Shown here in pieces: positions 22,696-29,788 of a stretch of 39,278 nt of DNA. The stretch lies in assembly GCA_002839645.1 (NCBI GenBank), contig PGYL01000035.1, positions 1 through 39,278 of the forward strand, in the 5' to 3' direction. A program made the position numbers and the translations under genes. The notes beneath the pieces were generated by a model. That model was given only the letters and a program-made list of their open reading frames with translations, searched no databases and was not told the DNA's origin. Every line of letters starts with the position of its first letter. The stretch's first letter is position 1. Source of the stretch: Methanomicrobiales archaeon HGW-Methanomicrobiales-2 (GTDB lineage Archaea > Halobacteriota > Methanomicrobia > Methanomicrobiales > Methanoculleaceae).

Positions 22696-24195
22696 TTACC
22701 CCCGCCCGGAGAGTTCCGTAAGCCCCCGGAGCCAGTCGAACGGAGCACTGGCAAACTCACGGGGCGTCATCCGCCACACCCAGTTCCCTTCCGCCGTCGA
22801 GGGGTAGTTCATCCGCGCCGCGGCGCCGAGGCCGAGGAGGTCCTGCATGGGGATGACGCTTACCCGGGCAACCGATCTCATCGCGAGAAGGATGAGTTCC
22901 CGGTGGACCTCGCCCGCCGCCACCTCCCTTCCCGCGTAAGCAAAGAACCGCTGCCTATCCTCGACTGACGCCTCCTCCTCAAACCACCCCCGGGCCGTGT
23001 TGTTGTCGTGCGTCCCCGTGTAGCAGATGAGGTTCGGGATATAATTGTGGGGGATGTGGGCGCTCTTCTCGATCCCCTCACCGAACGCGAAGAGCAGGAT
23101 CTTCATTCCCGGGAAATCGAACCGGTCCAGGAGTTCCTGGACCGCCGGGGTGTTCGCCCCCAGGTCCTCGGCGACGATGGCAAAGCAGGGGAACCGCCGG
23201 GAGAGCGCCTCGAAGAACTCCGCTCCCGGTCCGTCGACCCAGGTGCCGTGCTCGGCGGTCGTATCGCCCGCCGGGACCTCGTAGTAGTCGGCGAACGCCC
23301 GGAAGTGATCGATCCGGAAGAGGTCGTAGAGTTCGCCGGAGCGGGCGAGCCGGCCCGCCCACCAGTCGTAACCCCGCTCCCGGAGCGCCGGCCAGTCGTA
23401 GACCGGGTTCCCCCAGAGCTGCCCGGTCCTGCTGAACATATCGGGAGGCACGCCCGCCACCACGGTAGGGCGGAGGTCTTCGTCCAGCTGGAAGATTCCG
23501 GGGTTTGCCCAGACATCGACGCTGTCGTATGCGACGTAGATCGGGATGTCGCCGATCACCTGGATGCGCCGGTCGGTGCAGTAGCGGCGGAGGGCCGACC
23601 ACTGCCGGGCGGCGAGGTACTGGAGGTACTTCTCTTTCTGGATCTTATCGGCGAGGCTCCGGCGCATCTCGTCGAGGGCCTCCGGTTGCCGGGTGCGGAC
23701 CTCCTCCGGCCACTCTCTCCACTCCTGGCCGTGGAAGCGGTCCTTGAGCGCAACGAAGAGCGCGTGGTCGTCGAGCCACCACCCCGCCCCGGTAGAGAAC
23801 GCTTCATACTCGTGTTCCGGTCCCGAATGGCGAAACCGCTCGTACGCAAGCGCAAAGAGCCGTTCCCGGTACCAGGCAGCCGCCTCGCAGGCAACCCGCT
23901 CCTCTGGAAAATCGGGCGCCGATTCGAGGTCGTTCTTCCTGAGGACCCCCTCCCGGACAAGCATCTCCGGGCTGATCAGGAGGGTGTTCATCGCAAACGC
24001 CGAAGGGCTGCTGTAGGGAGAATTGCCGCACGCCGTGCATGTCGGGTTGAGCGGCAGGACCTGCCAGTAGTGCTGCCGGGCTCGCTCAAGCGCCTCGACG
24101 AACCGGTATGCCGACGGGCCGAAGTCGCCGATGCCGTACGCCGACGGCAGGGACGTGATATGCAGGAGTATGCCGCTTCCCCGTGCGTGGATCAT
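22696..24195 (-). CDS. malQ: 4-alpha-glucanotransferase (GH77, amylomaltase)
   Basis: A 499-residue glycoside hydrolase family 77 enzyme that moves alpha-1,4-glucan segments between maltodextrins. Motifs: RGSGILLHITSLPSAYGIGDFGPSAYRFVE at the start, WQVLPLNPT and SPYSSPSAFAMNTLLIS near 45-75, IGDIPIYVAYDSVDVWANP near 215-233, RIDHFRAFADYYEVPAG (the nucleophile region) near 295-311, IVAEDLGANTPAVQELLDRFDFPGMKIL near 340-367 with the acid/base Glu-Asp, and YTGTHDNNTARGW near 394. Length is that of single-domain amylomaltases. AGAGGAGAT precedes ATG 24195. It probably serves glycogen turnover, linking with the gpmA and gap genes nearby. Convergent with the small regulator gene. Confidence 0.95.
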   Translation of the reverse strand: MIHARGSGILLHITSLPSAYGIGDFGPSAYRFVEALERARQHYWQVLPLNPTCTACGNSPYSSPSAFAMNTLLISPEMLVREGVLRKNDLESAPDFPEERVACEAAAWYRERLFALAYERFRHSGPEHEYEAFSTGAGWWLDDHALFVALKDRFHGQEWREWPEEVRTRQPEALDEMRRSLADKIQKEKYLQYLAARQWSALRRYCTDRRIQVIGDIPIYVAYDSVDVWANPGIFQLDEDLRPTVVAGVPPDMFSRTGQLWGNPVYDWPALRERGYDWWAGRLARSGELYDLFRIDHFRAFADYYEVPAGDTTAEHGTWVDGPGAEFFEALSRRFPCFAIVAEDLGANTPAVQELLDRFDFPGMKILLFAFGEGIEKSAHIPHNYIPNLICYTGTHDNNTARGWFEEEASVEDRQRFFAYAGREVAAGEVHRELILLAMRSVARVSVIPMQDLLGLGAAARMNYPSTAEGNWVWRMTPREFASAPFDWLRGLTELSGRG

Positions 24196-24299
24196 CTCTC
24201 ATCTCCTCTGGATCGGGTGCGCCTCTCTGGGGCTCTGCTCTATTATAAGTCTTGTACCGGCATGCAAGTCCGGATCTCGTGACCGGGACGATAGGGATG

Positions 24300-25115
24300 C
24301 TACGGCACCGGCGCCCTCCCCTCCGCCGCCAGCCCCGCGAGGTACGCCTCGCGCCGCGCCACGTATGCGGTCGCCCGCTCCCCGAAGGGCACGTACTCCG
24401 CGACGGTCAGGCCCTCGGTGGCGAGCCGGAGTTTCGTCTCGTCCGCGAGCCCCATCAGGAACCCGAACTCGACCGCCCCTGCCGGGCGAGCCACCAGCCA
24501 CGCGATCAGGTCCGGGTCGTGGGTGCCCACCGAGAACGGCACGCCCCGGTCGAGGAGCCCCGCTGCAAGCGCCCGGAAGCGTCGCCGGATCTCTTCGAGA
24601 CCGGCTGCGTCCCCTCCGTAGGCTCCCTTCACCAGCCGGGGCCGGATACTGTGGCGGACGATCCGCTCGAGGTCGCCGGGGGTGCGGTCGAGGGAGGTCT
24701 GGAGGGCGAGCGTCACCGGCAGCCCCTGCCGGGCGCAGGCGATGGCGGCCTCCACCGTCGTCTCCACAAGACCCCGCCCCTCCATATCCACCTCAACCCC
24801 GATCCCGCGTGCCCGGGCCTCACCAGAGAGCCGGAGCAGGGAGTCGCGGGCGGCATCGGGGTCGATGAGCGCACCGAGCGCGGTCATCTTCACCGAGAGG
24901 GATGCGTCCAGACCGTGTTCGTCGATCGCGGCTACGGCGGCGGCGGAGCGCTCCAGGTTCTCCCGGGCCTGCCGCTCGCTCCGGGCATACTCGCCGAGAG
25001 CATCGAGGATACACCGGATGCCCCGGGCGTTCTGCGCCCTGCACCGCCGGACCGCCGCATCGAGGTCGGGCAGCGTCCAGCGGTGAGCCCTGCCGGAGGT
25101 CGTGGGCACTTCCAT
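24300..25115 (-). CDS. Proline dehydrogenase-like flavoprotein (PRODH family)
   Basis: A 271-residue (beta/alpha)8 protein. PRODH-family marks: LDASLSVKMTALGALIDPDAARDSL near 92-116, GIGVEVDMEGRGLVETT near 125-141, PVTLALQTSLDRTPGDLE, PRLVKGAYGGDAAG near 180-193 (the RLVKGAYW-type motif), VGTHDPDLIAW and AVEFGFLMGLADETKLRLATEGLTVAEYVPFGE with a closing YVARREAYL. These contribute FAD and proline binding in the family. I chose ATG 25115 (MEVPTTSGRAHRW); the frame is open further up but would overlap the upstream gene. It starts 4 nt after that gene's stop, so they are co-transcribed. Real substrate unproven in a methanogen; short bacterial PRODH are about 300 aa. Confidence 0.82.
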   Translation of the reverse strand: MEVPTTSGRAHRWTLPDLDAAVRRCRAQNARGIRCILDALGEYARSERQARENLERSAAAVAAIDEHGLDASLSVKMTALGALIDPDAARDSLLRLSGEARARGIGVEVDMEGRGLVETTVEAAIACARQGLPVTLALQTSLDRTPGDLERIVRHSIRPRLVKGAYGGDAAGLEEIRRRFRALAAGLLDRGVPFSVGTHDPDLIAWLVARPAGAVEFGFLMGLADETKLRLATEGLTVAEYVPFGERATAYVARREAYLAGLAAEGRAPVP

Positions 25116-25119
25116 ATCC

Positions 25120-25887
25120 TCAGCGTGCCGCCACAACCTCCTCCTCACGGAGGGTGAAGAGGTCGCGCAGGGAGTCCTTGATGCAGGCCTCGAAGATATC
25201 CCGCACGTGGGTATGGGCAATCTCCAGCCAGTCGGCCACCCCATCGGGGGGGACGCTCTTGCCCTCCGTCAGGAAGTAGTCGATGTTTAAGAGGAACGCG
25301 TTGTTCTTCGCCGACCCGGGCACGGCGTCGGTGAGTTCCACCCGGCAGTTGTCGCGGTTGTCGTGGAACGCAAACTCGCACCCGGTGATGAACCCTGCCG
25401 GCACCCGCGGCAGTTCCGGCGGGAGAGTGGGGTAGAAGGCGAAGTAGTCCGAGAGCGTCACCTCCCGCTCCGGGATCTCAATGAGGTTGACGTAGCGGAG
25501 GTTCATGGTCCCGATGGCGTCGGCGCTGATGACCTCGCGGAACCGTTCGAACGCCCCGGTGATCTGCTTTGAGAAGGCCTCCCAGTGGACGTACGGTCTC
25601 TGGCAACTCACCGAGAGGAGGCGGGGCCCGACCTGGACCGCACAGCCCTCGTCCTCGGCGAGGAAGATCGACCGTTCGGTGACCAGGAGTTCCTCGCGGA
25701 GCCCCTCCGGCCCGACGAGCATGACCACTTCGCGCACGTAGCGCTGGTCCCTCTTCGGGTAAGTATCTTTTAAGTGATTGTAGAGTATGCCGGGGTAGGT
25801 CATATCCCAGGGAATTTCCTCGGGAAACCGGAACTCGCATATCACTTCGGCGGCGGGCGGGTTTGCGTATTTTCGTACTTCTGCCAT
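25120..25887 (-). CDS. TIGR04255-like protein
   Basis: A 255-residue protein resembling the TIGR04255 family of unknown function: opening NPPAAEVICEFRFPEE, a central MNLRYVNLIEIPE (the family R-Y-x-N-x-I signature) near 128-140, GFITGCEFAFHDNRDNCRVELT, LLNIDYFLTEGK and a closing helix VADWLEIAHTHVRDIFEACI, where other members also end with a helix ahead of ...F.....E.l. Members occur scattered in bacteria and archaea, some near defence genes, but no activity is known to me. GGGAGAAG precedes ATG 25887 and is embedded in a 10-bp inverted repeat. It heads a two-gene unit with the PRODH-like gene. Confidence 0.7.
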   Translation of the reverse strand: MAEVRKYANPPAAEVICEFRFPEEIPWDMTYPGILYNHLKDTYPKRDQRYVREVVMLVGPEGLREELLVTERSIFLAEDEGCAVQVGPRLLSVSCQRPYVHWEAFSKQITGAFERFREVISADAIGTMNLRYVNLIEIPEREVTLSDYFAFYPTLPPELPRVPAGFITGCEFAFHDNRDNCRVELTDAVPGSAKNNAFLLNIDYFLTEGKSVPPDGVADWLEIAHTHVRDIFEACIKDSLRDLFTLREEEVVAAR

Positions 25888-25892
25888 GATCT

Positions 25893-25924
25893 TCTCCCTC
25901 TAGGAGGTGTAGGATAGAGGGAGA
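25893..25924 (-). promoter_or_regulatory. 10-bp inverted repeat over the start region of the TIGR04255-like gene
   Basis: TCTCCCTCTA (25893-25902) and TAGAGGGAGA (25915-25924) are exact inverted repeats with a 12-nt spacer. On the minus strand the inner arm contains the Shine-Dalgarno AGAGGGAGA, 5 nt before the ATG. A TATA-like CTTAAAGTAG lies at 25926-25936, so the repeat may be an operator across the start site or, if the transcript starts further up, a hairpin hiding the ribosome-binding site. Confidence 0.55.
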
Positions 25925-25972
25925 CTACTTTAAGGTGACTGCTCCCGGGGCAGAGGTCGGCACCCGCACGAT

Positions 25973-25982
25973 GCTTTATCTT
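25973..25982 (+). promoter_or_regulatory. TATA box of the lipid kinase gene
   Basis: GCTTTATCTT is centred about 27 nt before ATG 26005, predicting a leaderless transcript. Confidence 0.45.
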
Positions 25983-26004
25983 CCGGGGCTGCTATTCCGG
26001 TGCG

Positions 26005-26571
26005 ATGAGCGAGACGTTCCGCCAGACGGTCCACCTCCTGATGGGGGTCATCGGCGCCGGGGTTATCCTCCGTCTGGACGACCGGTGGGCATTCGTCTTC
26101 GCAAGCGCCGTCCTTGTCGCCGTGTTTCTCGTCTGCGACGCCTTCACCCGCGGCTACGATGTTCCCGTCCTCTCATGGGTATTCGACGAGACCGAACGGC
26201 GGGGGAAGATCCCGCTCAAGGGCGCCATCGCCTACGCCGCCGGCGCACTCTTCTGCCTCGCGGTCTTTGGCCGGGAGTATACCGCGGTCGGCCTCGTCAC
26301 GGTCGGGGTGCTCGACAGCATATCGACCCTCGTCGGGCTGCGCTTTGGGCGGCACACGCTCCGGGGCAAAAAGTCGCTTGAGGGGACGGTTGCCGGGGCG
26401 GCGGCGGCCGCTCTCGCGCTCGCCTTCCTCGTCCCCTGGTGGGCTGCCGTGGTCGTTGCGGGCGTCGCCGGTGTTATCGAGGCCTTCTCCCCGGTCGATG
26501 ACAACGTGGCCGTTCAGGTGGGGGCGTGCGTGACGCTGGCGCTTATGGGGGTCGGGACGGGGTTTTTCTAA
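26005..26571 (+). CDS. Diacylglycerol/polyprenol (dolichol) kinase family protein
   Basis: A 188-residue polytopic membrane protein, about six hydrophobic segments. It matches the CTP-dependent DGK1/SEC59-type lipid kinase family: RQTVHLLMGVIGAGVI opening (conserved His-x-x-x-G), DETERRGKIPLKGAIAYAAGALF near 58-80, VGVLDSISTLVGLRFGRHTLRGKKSLEGTVAGAAAA near 100-135 (the conserved D...G..G..K.LEGS-type catalytic region), and PVDDNVAVQVGA near the end. Substrate in archaea is likely a prenol such as dolichol or a related isoprenoid lipid, for recycling glycan carriers or lipid synthesis; this is family inference. Convergent with the next gene, 33 nt away. Confidence 0.85.
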   Translation: MSETFRQTVHLLMGVIGAGVILRLDDRWAFVFASAVLVAVFLVCDAFTRGYDVPVLSWVFDETERRGKIPLKGAIAYAAGALFCLAVFGREYTAVGLVTVGVLDSISTLVGLRFGRHTLRGKKSLEGTVAGAAAAALALAFLVPWWAAVVVAGVAGVIEAFSPVDDNVAVQVGACVTLALMGVGTGFF

Positions 26572-26604
26572 TAAGAGGGGAATGGCCGCCAGGCCCTGCG
26601 GGGA

Positions 26605-26973
26605 TCAGTGCTTGACGCCCCGCTTCTTGAGTTCTTCCGACTTCTTCTTCGAGCACGCCTCGCAGCGGAACTCGGGCGCTGGGTCGTTCGACTTGTCGTA
26701 GTTCTCCGCCCGGACCAGGCGGTAGCCCCGGGCAACCGTGCCGCAGTCGACACACCGGACATCTTCCCGGATCTCCCACTGGGCGGCAAGCGTCTCTGAG
26801 GTGAAGATGAACCGGTCGACCCAGAAGAAGATCAGGCCGCCGATGAGGTTGGCGACGATGGTGGCGGCCAGTGCTCCGAGGCCCGCGAGCAGGTAGAGGA
26901 CACCGGCAAGAAGCGGCGTCGAAAGTTGCCACCGGACGAGATAAAGGCCGTAGCGTTTAAAATTTATTTCCAC
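26605..26973 (-). CDS. Small membrane protein with C-terminal zinc ribbon
   Basis: A 122-residue protein of unknown function. The first half is RYGLYLVRWQLSTPLLAGVLYLLAGLGALAATIVANLIGGLIFFWVDRFIF, two closely spaced membrane helices with a conserved-looking VRWQLSTP. The second half is cytoplasmic and has CVDCG (about 74-78) and CEAC (about 104-107), one zinc ribbon, then a lysine-rich tail (SKKKSEELKKRG). The start is GTG 26973 without a clear Shine-Dalgarno; AATTTTATAG lies directly upstream. 26974-27081 contains no gene. I do not recognise a named family. Confidence 0.65.
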   Translation of the reverse strand: MEINFKRYGLYLVRWQLSTPLLAGVLYLLAGLGALAATIVANLIGGLIFFWVDRFIFTSETLAAQWEIREDVRCVDCGTVARGYRLVRAENYDKSNDPAPEFRCEACSKKKSEELKKRGVKH

Positions 26974-27081
26974 CTATAAAATTCGCCGGCCCCCCTCATA
27001 AAGCCGGGGCCGGCACCCGGCATACCTCCCCCTGAGCGCCGCAGGAAGGGAGGGATCGGGCGACCGGGCGCACCGGCACCG

Positions 27082-28035
27082 TCACGCGAGCACCAGGATC
27101 CGGCGGGTCAGGCTCTTGTGCACCCGCTGCTCGTGCTCCTGCAGGATGGTGAAGTGGCGGGCGGCGATTGCCGTGATGTCGCGGTGCGTGACGACGACCG
27201 CGCGCCTTCCGGGCCGGAGGATGCGACGGATCTCGGCGAGCGATCCGTCGTAGAGCCGGTCCATGCTCTCTCCGTGGATCCGGACCGACTGGCCGTAGGG
27301 GAGATCCGTCACGACCGCGTCGAGGGCATCGTCGCAGACCGGGACCGCCGTGGCGTCGGCGATCACCACGTCCGACCCCGGGAGGTTCTGCCGGTAGCCG
27401 GCGACCATCGCGGGATCGAAGTCGCTCCCGAGAACCCGGACGCCGATTTCCCGGGCCTCAAGGAGGATCCCGCCGGTGCCGCAGAAGGGGTCGAAGACCA
27501 CTTCGCCGGGGCGGACCAGGGAGATGTTGACGAGCGCCCGGCCCATCCGGGGCATCATCACGCCGGGGTGGAAGAACGCCCGGCGCATAGGGTTCCTGGC
27601 ATCGAACCCCCCCCGGTCGATCCGGAAGATGACGCGGCCGAGGTAGCAGCGGTCCTCCGAGATTACGGCGCGGTACTCTTCGATTGGATCGCGGAGCGAG
27701 ACCGGACCGGCGATCAGGGTCCCGATCAGCCGTTCCAGCTCGAGGTGCGTGGCATCCATCCGGCTTCCCTGGATCGTCTTCACCCTGCCCGCAAACGGTT
27801 TATCGGTCCGGATAGCAAGGTCGCGGAGGAGGGCCGCGAACGCCTCCCGGGTGGGCTCGCACTCCCCGAGGTACTCCATCACCACGTGCGTCAGGGCAAG
27901 GCGCCGGGCGGCCTCCGGGTCCGGGCACTCGGCAACAGCGACCTGGGCCCGCCTATCAAGGACACGGCCCACGCACTCCAGTTCGGAGACCGGGAGATCG
28001 GGGTGCTCGCCGGAGAGTTCGAAGAGCAGTTTCAT
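27082..28035 (-). CDS. tRNA (guanine(10)-N2)-methyltransferase, TrmG10 type
   Basis: A 317-residue archaeal TrmG10-like enzyme that methylates or dimethylates the exocyclic amine of G10 in tRNA with SAM. The first 150 residues form the THUMP-containing RNA-binding part (MKLLFELSGEHPDLPVSELE, RIDRGGF near 138). The methyltransferase part begins near NPMRRAFFHPGVMMPRMGRALVN; VFDPFCGTGGILLEA is the SAM-binding motif I near 180-194, LGSDFDP motif II, and TDLPYGQSV near 246-254 is the N-MTase D/N-P-P-Y-type catalytic motif. The end RRAVVVTHRDI...RRILVL fits the fold. ATG 28035 has TGAGG just upstream. Single gene, between an unknown membrane protein and relics that open the accessory island. Confidence 0.92.
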   Translation of the reverse strand: MKLLFELSGEHPDLPVSELECVGRVLDRRAQVAVAECPDPEAARRLALTHVVMEYLGECEPTREAFAALLRDLAIRTDKPFAGRVKTIQGSRMDATHLELERLIGTLIAGPVSLRDPIEEYRAVISEDRCYLGRVIFRIDRGGFDARNPMRRAFFHPGVMMPRMGRALVNISLVRPGEVVFDPFCGTGGILLEAREIGVRVLGSDFDPAMVAGYRQNLPGSDVVIADATAVPVCDDALDAVVTDLPYGQSVRIHGESMDRLYDGSLAEIRRILRPGRRAVVVTHRDITAIAARHFTILQEHEQRVHKSLTRRILVLA

Positions 28036-28099
28036 CCTCAGGGTATTGGGCCGGGAGGGCGATAAAGCGGGGGGATGGGGGAAGCAGAGGTCTTAACAT

Positions 28100-28198
28100 C
28101 GGTAGCCGAAAGACTGGTCAGGATGGCTCGACTGTTGCGGTTGCAGTTAGGCGTAATATGAAGCCTCGCTGTGCGTGAGTTCAGGCCATGAGGTTTAA
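28100..28198 (+). pseudogene. Probable 3' relic of a tnpB (IS200/IS605-type) gene
   Basis: The last 14 codons (28157-28198) read YEASLCVSSGHEV then stop, a C-terminal sequence of the kind I associate with archaeal TnpB proteins. The preceding bases in another frame read STVAVAVRRN, also TnpB-like, and a stop (TAA) separates the two, so the relic is frameshifted and only the 3' end remains. No intact tnpA or tnpB is present. Identification rests on a short stretch. Confidence 0.4.
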
Positions 28199-28218
28199 TC
28201 CCCTGGCATGGATTTCGA

Positions 28219-28377
28219 GGGGATATCGCCACGCACTGCCCCCGCCCCCCGGGGCGGGGGAGGAGCGCGAAGCGCGGGCGGGGTGGGGCTGATGAAAAGA
28301 GTGGATCTTTGCGCGAGACAGGGGAGGGGGGCGGCACCCCCCTCCCCGTCAGCCTCTCCCCCAGGGGCGATATCCCC
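28219..28377 (-). repeat. Dispersed structured element, complete copy, inverted
   Basis: A 159-bp copy in reverse orientation. Its ends are GGGGATATCGCC (28219-28230) and GGCGATATCCCC (28366-28377), a perfect 12-bp terminal inverted repeat. The first inner hairpin is GGGGAGGGGGG (28321-28331) / CCCCCCTCCCC (28337-28347) with a five-base loop; its closing pair is G-C where the other copies have C-G, a compensatory change. The CCCCCGCCCC / GGGGCGGGGG stem and a GCGCTTCGCGC-type hairpin are kept. Confidence 0.8.
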
Positions 28378-28511
28378 ACGGTCCAGTGTACGGGGCTTTT
28401 TCATCGCCCCTGCTGTTCGGGTTGCCTTAACTCGCCAGTATCCACATTCGGGAGTCGTAAAACAAAAAAGATAACGAAAAACCGAACCGCCGAAGCGAGA
28501 GGGACTCCCCC

Positions 28512-28683
28512 TCACTTCACCGTCTCTTTCATCCTGTCGACGACGTCCTGAAAGAAGCCCTTGCCCTTCTTCGCGGAGGGTTTGTGCCCCTCCATTTCGA
28601 GCAGGCACAGATAGAGTTCGCGCGCCTCCTCCGATAGGCGGCCGGGCGACGATCCGGGCTCGCACCAGCATGTCGCCGGGTTT
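28512..28683 (-). pseudogene. DnaJ-like C-terminal fragment, frameshifted
   Basis: The minus strand ends with RLSEEARELYLCLLEMEG, then HKPSAKKGKGFFQDVVDRMK, the layout of many DnaJ C-termini (LSEEARELL ... KGFFEKV). Upstream, in the next frame, KPGDMLVRARIVAR matches the preceding DnaJ beta strand; one extra base separates the two. The rest of the gene is absent, so this is a relic at the island edge. 28684-28776 shows nothing further. Confidence 0.5.
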
Positions 28684-28776
28684 CGAGCGACTGGATGCTA
28701 TAGGGGTCGAAAGCCTCGCACATCCGGTTGGCCGGGACGTGAAATCCGGCGAATTCTCGGACTCCCGGAAATAACG

Positions 28777-29544
28777 TTATATCTTTTTACCAATATAAAA
28801 CACGTATCCATAATACCGTTTGTATTTTGAATACAAGTCCGCCTCGCGCCTCATGAATGCAATCATATCCTCAACGGCCTTATTTCCCGCATATTTCTTC
28901 AAGAACTCCTCCTGCCTTGCTTTCTGCGGGACAAAATAATTGTCTATCCAGCAGCTTTCAGGCAGCGTAAATGCGGCAACAGGAATGTAACCTGCTTTTT
29001 GCATGATGGAGATATTATGCGCTATCGTGCCGATCTCAGGAACTGCGTCTAACCACCACTTCTCAATCTCAGCGGGGCGTTCGTCGGTGTACCATGACTC
29101 GTAGGTTACGGCAACATAGCCATCTTTTTTGAGGAAGCGTCTCCAGTGATTCAAACCTTTTTCAAAACCTATATTCGCAATAGCCCCCTCAGACCATATA
29201 AGATCGAACTCCTCGTTCTGAAACGGCAGATTATCCATTGAACCGACAATACCATTTACCCTGTTCTGCAAACCAAGTTTTGCGGCTGTTGCGTTGAGTT
29301 TATCAATCGAGCCGGGGCAGAGGTCGAGGGCGGTGATGGTTGCCTTCGTATTCTGAGCCAGAACCATTGTTTGAAAGCCTGTCCCGCAGCCTAAATCGGC
29401 AACTTTTGTTTCGTTTGAAAGGTTGCCGATAAAGCCCAATGCCCTGATGGTTTCTTCGGCGTTGCCGGGCCCCTGCCGTTCAAGTTCCGTGAAAAATTCA
29501 TTGATGAGGGCAAAATCAAAGTCGTAGATTGTTATCTCTTCCAT
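28777..29544 (-). CDS. Class I SAM-dependent methyltransferase, bacterial-looking
   Basis: A 255-residue methyltransferase. Motif I is VADLGCGTGFQTMVLAQ near 48-64, motif II TALDLCPGSIDKLNATA, then GSMDNLPFQNEEFDLIWSEGAIANIGF (motifs III-IV) and an extra C-terminal region with FTLPESCWIDNYFVPQKARQEEFLKKYAG. This set is common in gut-type Bacteria and some methanogens; substrate unknown (small molecules likely). Two ATGs exist; ATG 29544 is chosen because AAGGAG lies seven nt before it, while the one at 29550 is too close. G+C content is clearly lower than in genes before 28035. It follows an rsgA relic by 11 nt, suggesting both came in as one bacterial segment. Confidence 0.85.
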   Translation of the reverse strand: MEEITIYDFDFALINEFFTELERQGPGNAEETIRALGFIGNLSNETKVADLGCGTGFQTMVLAQNTKATITALDLCPGSIDKLNATAAKLGLQNRVNGIVGSMDNLPFQNEEFDLIWSEGAIANIGFEKGLNHWRRFLKKDGYVAVTYESWYTDERPAEIEKWWLDAVPEIGTIAHNISIMQKAGYIPVAAFTLPESCWIDNYFVPQKARQEEFLKKYAGNKAVEDMIAFMRREADLYSKYKRYYGYVFYIGKKI

Positions 29545-29555
29545 TGCCATACTCC

Positions 29556-29750
29556 TTACCTTCTAATGATGGCATTGGCTTTTTCTGCCTTAACGATTTT
29601 TGCCATGCCTTTACGCTTCCGCTCCTCTGCCGCAAGGTAGCTTTCAGTGTCCTCAGCATAAGCGTTTTCAACCTTTAGCGTTTGATAGGACTGCCAACGC
29701 TCTGATGATTAATCCCCGCTTTCAATGAAGGCGATTACAGCGCAACCAGG
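29556..29750 (-). pseudogene. rsgA: 3' relic of rsgA (ribosome biogenesis GTPase), with internal stop
   Basis: Sixty-five codons in one frame: PGCAVIAFIESGD, a TAA, then SSERWQSYQTLKVENAYAED, TESYLAAEERKRKGMAKIVK and a short end. This matches the C-terminus of RsgA: the last zinc-ligand cysteine in EPGCAV, the A-I-E-x-G turn, S-x-E-R-x-x-S-Y and a basic tail. The internal stop and the loss of everything upstream of PGC make it a pseudogene. RsgA is mainly bacterial, so with the neighbouring methyltransferase it marks an imported fragment. No other gene lies in 29551-29788. Confidence 0.7.
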
Positions 29751-29788
29751 TTAACCCGGGAATAACCTTTTCATCTATCGAAGCTGAG

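Noticed and set aside
25116-25244. 43-codon N-terminal extension of the PRODH-like protein
   Set aside because: It overlaps the 3' end of the TIGR04255-like gene in another frame and is not PRODH-like.
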